The translations under genes and the position numbers were made by a program. DNA of 64,000 nt from Anoplolepis gracilipes (Eukaryota; Arthropoda; Insecta; Hymenoptera; Formicidae), in NCBI RefSeq assembly GCF_047496725.1, contig NC_132974.1, positions 434,001-498,000 on the forward strand. The letters are read 5' to 3'. Positions 56,353 to 64,000 of the stretch are shown in pieces (the stretch's first letter is position 1; each line of letters begins with the position of its first letter). The notes under the pieces were generated by a model, which did not search any database, had not been told where the DNA came from, and was given only the letters and a program-made list of their open reading frames with translations.

Positions 56353-56597
56353 TAATTTATTACATATAAATTTATAATATAATACTTCTTAGGTAAATAT
56401 TATTACAAACATTTATTTTAAGTTCAACTTTTTCGTATTTTATGTCCCCTAAAAAAATATATAATTATAGAATTAATTTTGAAATTTTTTCAAAATATTT
56501 ATGTTATATTGCAACAACCAGTATTTTGTGGATTTATATTTCTGCAATATTTTTGTAATGTTTTATTGCAATATAATTGCAATGATCTGTGCTGTGC
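55954..56597. mobile_element. TTGCAA-rich TIR element, copy A
   Basis: The left end ATACAGTACAGAAAGATTGT and right end ATCTGTGCTGTG are inverted relatives. The sub-terminal regions are dense in TTGCAAT/ATTGCAA words. It has a (TA)n tract (56308-56346) in the middle and is related to 58379 and 60017. Confidence 0.65.
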
Positions 56598-56673
56598 GGC
56601 TCTAACTCTCAGATGATGATTACTAAACCTTTGCAAAAAGTTTTTAAAAAATTGAATTTTAAAAGTGAATAAT

Positions 56674-57746
56674 TTAAGGATGTTTAGCACCTACAATCGG
56701 GGCAAAAAATAGTCGAAATTGACGAATATATACTTTTCTCATATATCTTAATATATGATTATTATAAAGATTGCATAAAATCTTATTATTTATTCATAGC
56801 TAGAGTGTAGAAATGTATTTTCAAACTTCTGTTGCTTTTTTTCGGACAATTTTCGTGTTTCTTAAATTATAATGAGGAACTTTTATCATTGACGGTACCC
56901 CGATTTCAACATTACAGCACAAAATTTGAATTATAAAAATCAAAGAATTTACTCGTACAGAGTAATTTAAAATGTCAGATAAAATTATAATAAAAATTAT
57001 AATAATGAGTAATGACAAAATATAGAAGATTTTTAACTGTTTCTTGGATAAATTTAATAATTTGTCATTTCTCCGAGAAGAAAGAAATGTGGCAATATGG
57101 TAATTTTTCATAAGTAATTTGGTCAAGTTGCAAATTGACATATGAGGCCTAGTCGCTTCTCGCTTACACGTTTGTATATAGAAGATTCTTCAGATGAAAA
57201 GATGGGTTATTTAAAATGTCAAAAGAAGGCTCAGCTGAATGCTATGTTGTCACGTTTTCACAATAAATAATATGTCATCTCGGATAATAGGACGAAATTG
57301 AGAAAATTATATTCAATATCTTTTGAACTAGTCAGTACTTGACCAAAATTATGTGATCAAATATTTCCTCTATATTTAAACTATACATTTGCAAATTTTG
57401 AATAAATTCCTATTATTATTTCTATCTTTTTTAACTCTTAATCAACCCGATCACAGGTTTTTTATAAGATAGAAAATCAATTTAAGGGCTAAAAAGGACA
57501 GAAATAATTATATTTATTTATATAATTTTATTTATAATTATATTAATACTTTTACTTATCATTAGATCCACAAAATAATTATATTTATAATAATATCGAC
57601 GGGTAAATTAAAATCCTTATAACTTTTGATTGCTTCAGTGAATCAACTCCAGGTTTTTTTATAAGTCCCTGAACATGTATCATAACAATCTGTGCAAATT
57701 TTATTAAATTCCTATATTTTAAAAAATAGGTACTAAACATCTTTAA
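56674..57746 (-). mobile_element. TTAA-flanked TIR element, copy 5
   Basis: TTAA ends with TIRs TTAAGGATGTTTAGCACCTA and TAGGTACTAAACATCTTTAA. The 106-codon minus-strand frame (57141-56821) is intact and matches the frame of copy 1. A (GA)n tract follows directly. Confidence 0.85.
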
Positions 57747-57753
57747 GATATCC

Positions 57754-57754
<1 letters not shown>

Positions 57755-57830
<76 letters not shown>

Positions 57831-57842
57831 AGGGAGAGAGAG
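57755..57842. repeat. (GA)n microsatellite
   Basis: About 88 bp of GA repeat with GGGA interruptions at its right end. Confidence 0.95.
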
Positions 57843-58378
57843 AAAAAGACGTAATTTATATTCAACGACAAGCTTTCAAATTTTAGCCGACGCGCGAGTT
57901 AACTTTTCCTATTGTGTGTCGTGCGTATAATGAGAGAGGATGCAAAACGTCACGCGTATGTACCCACGCACGGTGCCATATTATCTCACGGGGAGCAAAC
58001 ACGATCTCGCCGTAATGTCATTAAAACTGCACGCTCGGCCCCTGTACCAAAGAGCAAATTCCCGACAACATACAGCAACTCTAATGGCCGTTGCTATTTG
58101 CGGCCAAAGTTTAATTCGAAATATTCTTGATAACGAGACATGCTTGCCCATCGCTGGCTGCCTCCTATGTCCGACTTAATCAAATTTACAGCGAAATGCG
58201 ATTTCTCTGTCAAATAGATTCGCAAATTTTCTTCTTGATTGTATTACACATCTGTATATTTCTGTTTGTTCATTGGCTCCTGCACAGACATTTCTGTGAA
58301 AATTTTTCAAAAAATTATCTCTTTGATAATTTTGCTCATGTTGTAAACAGTTGAAATGAATATTTATATGAACTATAT
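57843..58378. other. Spacer, no gene recognised
   Basis: A moderate-GC patch at 57880-58180 has overlapping frames of 72-79 codons without recognisable motifs. Confidence 0.45.
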
Positions 58379-58688
58379 ATACAACACATATCATTGCAAT
58401 TATATTGCAGCAACGTTGCAATATTGCAAATTGCAATAAAGCATTACAAAGACATTGCAGAGATATAAATCCACAAAATACTAGCACAGTTGTTGCAACA
58501 TAATATAAATATTTTGGAAAAATTTCAAAATCAAAATTCTATAATTATATTTTTTAGGGTAAAACATATAGAAAACATATAAAATGTAAAAAGTTGAACT
58601 TAAAATAAATGTTTGCAATAATATTTATATAAAAAGTATTGTATTATAAATTTACATATAATAAATTACACATATATATATATATATA
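58379..58688. mobile_element. TTGCAA-rich TIR element, copy B, truncated
   Basis: It begins ATACAACACATATCATTGCA and is close to the left half of the 60017 copy. It stops where the mariner-type palindrome starts at 58689, and its other half is not found beyond that element. Confidence 0.6.
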
Positions 58689-59418
58689 CAGGGTGTTCCA
58701 TTTTAAAAAAAACGCATCTCGATAATTTTTCAACAAAGCATTTTCAACAAAAATGTTTCAGACAAAAAAAAGTTGTATGGTTTCGAGGGGGCCATAAGAT
58801 GGTACTATTAGTTTGACCTTGAATAGTCGTTTGAAGATCATATAAAGGTCACCTTGAATTTTTTAAACGGGACACCCCATATATTTTTTGATATTTTTAT
58901 AGCTTACCTCGAGAGCTTTCCAAAACACTTTAATAAAATATTTTTTTATTAAGTATTTTTCGAGTCATAAGGCTTCAAAGTTGCAGTACTTTGATAAAAA
59001 TACTTACAAAATACCTCGTAAAATAGTATTCACTTTCCGATAGTCTTATTTTACATTGTTCGATTAGTCAAGGCACGATTCGGACATAATCCAACCAATC
59101 AAGGCAAGATTTTTATCAAAATACTGCAACTTTGAAGTCTTATTATAACTCGAAAAATACTTGATGAAAAAATATTTTATTACAGTGTTTTGGAAAGCTC
59201 TCGAGGTAAGCTACAAGAATATGCAAAAATATATAGAGTGTCCCATTTAAAAAATTCAAGGTGACCTTTATATGACCTTCAAACGACTATTCAAGGTCAA
59301 ACTAATGGTACCATCTTATGGCCTCCTCGAAACCGTACAACTTTTGTCTGAAACATTTTTTGATAAAACTTGTATTTTTCGAGATATTTCAGTGTCCCGA
59401 CTTTTTTCGGACACCCTG
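58689..59418. mobile_element. Mariner-type foldback MITE, complete
   Basis: TA-flanked CAGGGTGTTCCATTTTAAAA and inverted terminus GGACACCCTG. Arms share GGTCACCTTGAATTTTTTAA and ATGGTACTATTAGTTTGACC-type words in inverted order. A second member starts at 63618. Confidence 0.8.
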
Positions 59419-59603
59419 TATATATTTATCTCTGTTTATATGATCAATATCTTAACAAAATATTGAATATGCAATATATGTATATTCTTCATTGTAATTT
59501 CTAGTGATAAAAGACTGCAAATATTATGGAAACGATACATATTTAATAAAATATAAAATAAATTCTTGGAAAAAATGCGAGATAAAAAAGTAATTCTACT
59601 GTC

Positions 59604-59921
59604 TTAATTTATTATGTGCTTTCCCAGAATAAACAAAAATAGTCTGAGAATACAATTATATATATTTATCTCTATAGAATCACACCGAGATATTTGTCCA
59701 TCAGGATGCCCTTCAAAATACATGTAGGCTGGAATAATCAGTTTGCGGTCAAAGAGAGTATCACCGCCGCAAGTCAATACAAACGATGTATATTCTCTGT
59801 GTATCTTGTTAGTGTAATCGAAACTATTGTATTGATCAACAACGCCTTGACCAGATTGTACAATATCAGAAATATGCCAATGTCGAAAATTTTCAACTGT
59901 CTCGATATACAAAATATATGT
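59604..59921 (-). pseudogene. Unidentified open frame, possible gene remnant
   Basis: A minus-strand frame of about 102 codons reads like ordinary protein rather than repeat (for example DIVQSGQGVVDQYNSFDYTN and LIIPAYMYFEGHPDGQI). No ATG-plus-promoter or splice context fixes it, and I do not recognise the family. A different frame just upstream (about 59975-59922) also stays open, as if a frameshift separates them. It could be an old host or transposon gene fragment, or chance. Confidence 0.2.
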
Positions 59922-60016
59922 CTACCGATATATAAATTTCACCCAATCGATGATTTTTATCACCGTAAAAAATAACTGAAGATAAAATGTCAGAAGTTTT
60001 CTTACCGCCACACCCC

Positions 60017-60325
60017 ATACAGCACAGATCATTGCAATTACATTGCAGCAACGTTGCAATATTGCAAATTGCAATGAAACATTACAAAAACATTGCGGAG
60101 ATATAAATCCAAAAATATCAGCACAGTTGTTGCAACATAACATAAATATTTCGGAAAACTTTCAAAATCAAAATTCTATAATTATATTTTTTTAGGGTAA
60201 ATCCTATAAGAAACATATAAAATATAAAAAAGTTAAACTTAAAATAAATATTTGCAATAATAATATTTATCTAGAAAATATTATATTACAAATTTACACA
60301 TAATAAATTATATATATACATATAT

Positions 60326-60364
<39 letters not shown>

Positions 60365-60695
60365 ATGTAAATTTATAATACAATATTTTTTAGATCAAAA
60401 AATTAGTACAAACATTTAAGCTCAACTTTTTTGTATTTTATGTCCATATTATGATATTAATCTATCAGAAAAATATTATTCTTATATGCAACATTAGTCG
60501 ATTGCAGTAACAATGCATTATTGAAAATTCATAACATTGCAATATTGCTATAATATTTCGTTGTAATCTTCCTAAAAGCGGACATTTTAATGTTGCTGCA
60601 ATCCCACAGCAATGATGCAGCAACATTTTGCAGTGAATTTGCAATATTGCGGTGAAAAATTGTTGCAATGTGTATACAATCCTTCTGTGCTGTAT
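60017..60695. mobile_element. TTGCAA-rich TIR element, copy C, complete
   Basis: Ends ATACAGCACAGATCATTGCA and ACAATCCTTCTGTGCTGTAT are inverted. The arms are packed with TTGCAATATTGCAA-like words, and the middle contains a (TA)n tract. It is the most complete copy. Confidence 0.75.
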
Positions 60696-60704
60696 GGAAT
60701 TATT

Positions 60705-61075
60705 CAAATTTTTAAAAGAGTATCTAAATTTTTAGACATTCTTTTAAACTTTTAGAAAAATGACTCTGATGACCAAGACAGATTGTCTGAAATTACTTTA
60801 AAACACTCAGAAGTGAAAATTCAGACAAAAATGTGTCTGAACTCTTAGGTAATTTCTTATATCGCTGTAAAAAATAATGACAAACAAAGTAGTTTTCTTA
60901 CAGACTGTCCAAATTTTCAGACAGAATTTTAAGAAGAGTGTCTGAATTTTCAGACATTTTTCTAAACTTTCAGAAAAATGACTCCGATTATGAAGAAAAT
61001 TTGTCCGAAATTACTTTCTAGATTTGAAAATTCAGATAAAAATGTGTCTGAATTCTTGGGAAATTTCTTACACTA
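60705..61075. repeat. Two-copy tandem duplication, about 190 bp unit
   Basis: Units at about 60705-60885 and 60903-61072 share AGAAAAATGACTC, GAAAATTCAGA and AAAATGTGTCTGAA in order, at moderate divergence. Confidence 0.7.
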
Positions 61076-61210
61076 AATGATATATTCGCATTTAGTTGAG
61101 AAATAAATTAAATCCGTTATTAACCCCATAATTTATCCACCGCGTAACAACAATTACGTCGCATATATTAGTCTAAAATTACATATCCTAGGTCAACGTG
61201 TATTTAATAT

Positions 61211-61211
61211 C

Positions 61212-61268
<57 letters not shown>
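61211..61268. repeat. (TA)n microsatellite
   Basis: A nearly uninterrupted alternating TA tract. Confidence 0.95.
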
Positions 61269-63617
<2,349 letters not shown>

Positions 63618-64000
63618 CAGGGTTTTCGAAAAATCCGGAAACGGTCGAATATCTCGAAAATAAAGCATTTTAGAGAAAAATGTTTCAGACAAAAGTTGCA
63701 TGGTTTCAAGGAGGCCATAAGATGGTACCATTGGTTTGACCTTGAATAGTCGTTTGAAGGTCATATAAAGGTCACCTTGAATTTTTTAAATAGGAGACTA
63801 TATTTTTGCATATTCTTGTAGCTTACCTCGAGAGCTTTCCAAATCACTATAATAAAATATTTTTTATGAAGTACTTTTTGAGTTATGAGTCTTAAAGTTT
63901 TAAAATTTTGACATTAAATACGAAATATCTCGTAAAATATTAATTTTTCGATTATCTCATTTTAATACTTTTTAGCACATAATAATAATCATGAAGAAAA
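63618..64000. mobile_element. Mariner-type foldback MITE, cut by window end
   Basis: It starts CAGGGTTTTCGAAAAATCCG after TA. It then follows the 58689 element closely (GGCCATAAGATGGTACCATT and CATATAAAGGTCACCTTGAA). The right arm lies outside the window. Confidence 0.7.

Overview
The window looks like AT-rich nuclear DNA from an insect, probably a hymenopteran and perhaps an ant. This rests on the low GC content, GT-AG introns of 1.4 to 8 kb, very abundant (GA)n and (TA)n microsatellites, many short terminal-inverted-repeat (TIR) elements, and an insect-like synapse-associated protein gene. No bacterial or phage gene organisation is visible. The species is an inference.

Only one gene is recognised with confidence: the 3' portion of a Sap47/SYAP1-type gene (synapse-associated protein of 47 kDa, BSD-domain family) on the minus strand. 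Five coding exons at 19425-19285, 17405-17266, 15848-15694, 10482-10309 and 2300-2113 join through compatible splice phases into 265 residues plus a stop. They hold the conserved pre-BSD segment, the BSD domain, the FVSD helix and two C-terminal W-rich acidic motifs. The N-terminal exon or exons were not found. They lie beyond position 64000, or are too short to recognise inside a 5' intron of at least 44.6 kb. The 3' UTR presumably occupies part of 1-2112.

The rest is intron or intergenic DNA dominated by non-autonomous transposons. The main families are: (i) a roughly 0.94-1.09 kb element in five copies with a 20-bp TIR and TTAA ends (3187, 14129, 20872, 44055, 56674); (ii) a TA-flanked Tc1/mariner-like element with inverted arms of about 280 bp in four copies (3045, 13635, 19882, 40426), two of which carry family (i) nested inside; (iii) a roughly 0.91 kb TA-flanked element present as an inverted pair (34950 and 38762); (iv) a 2.09 kb foldback element with an imperfect 10-bp target duplication (45132-47219); (v) a TTGCAA-rich TIR family (55954, 58379, 60017); (vi) mariner-type elements ending in CAGGGTG-like termini (4617, 11441, 36737, 43375, 58689, 63618); and (vii) single foldback MITEs at 9496, 23193 and 51763.

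Several local tandem duplications are present (25510-26447, 28888-29660, 48001-48482, 60705-61075). An uninterrupted (GA)n tract of about 1.5 kb lies at 61536-63062. A GC-richer patch at 52100-52760 with a TGACGTCA site is the best, but unproven, candidate for a promoter. I see no defence system, CRISPR array, tRNA or rRNA.
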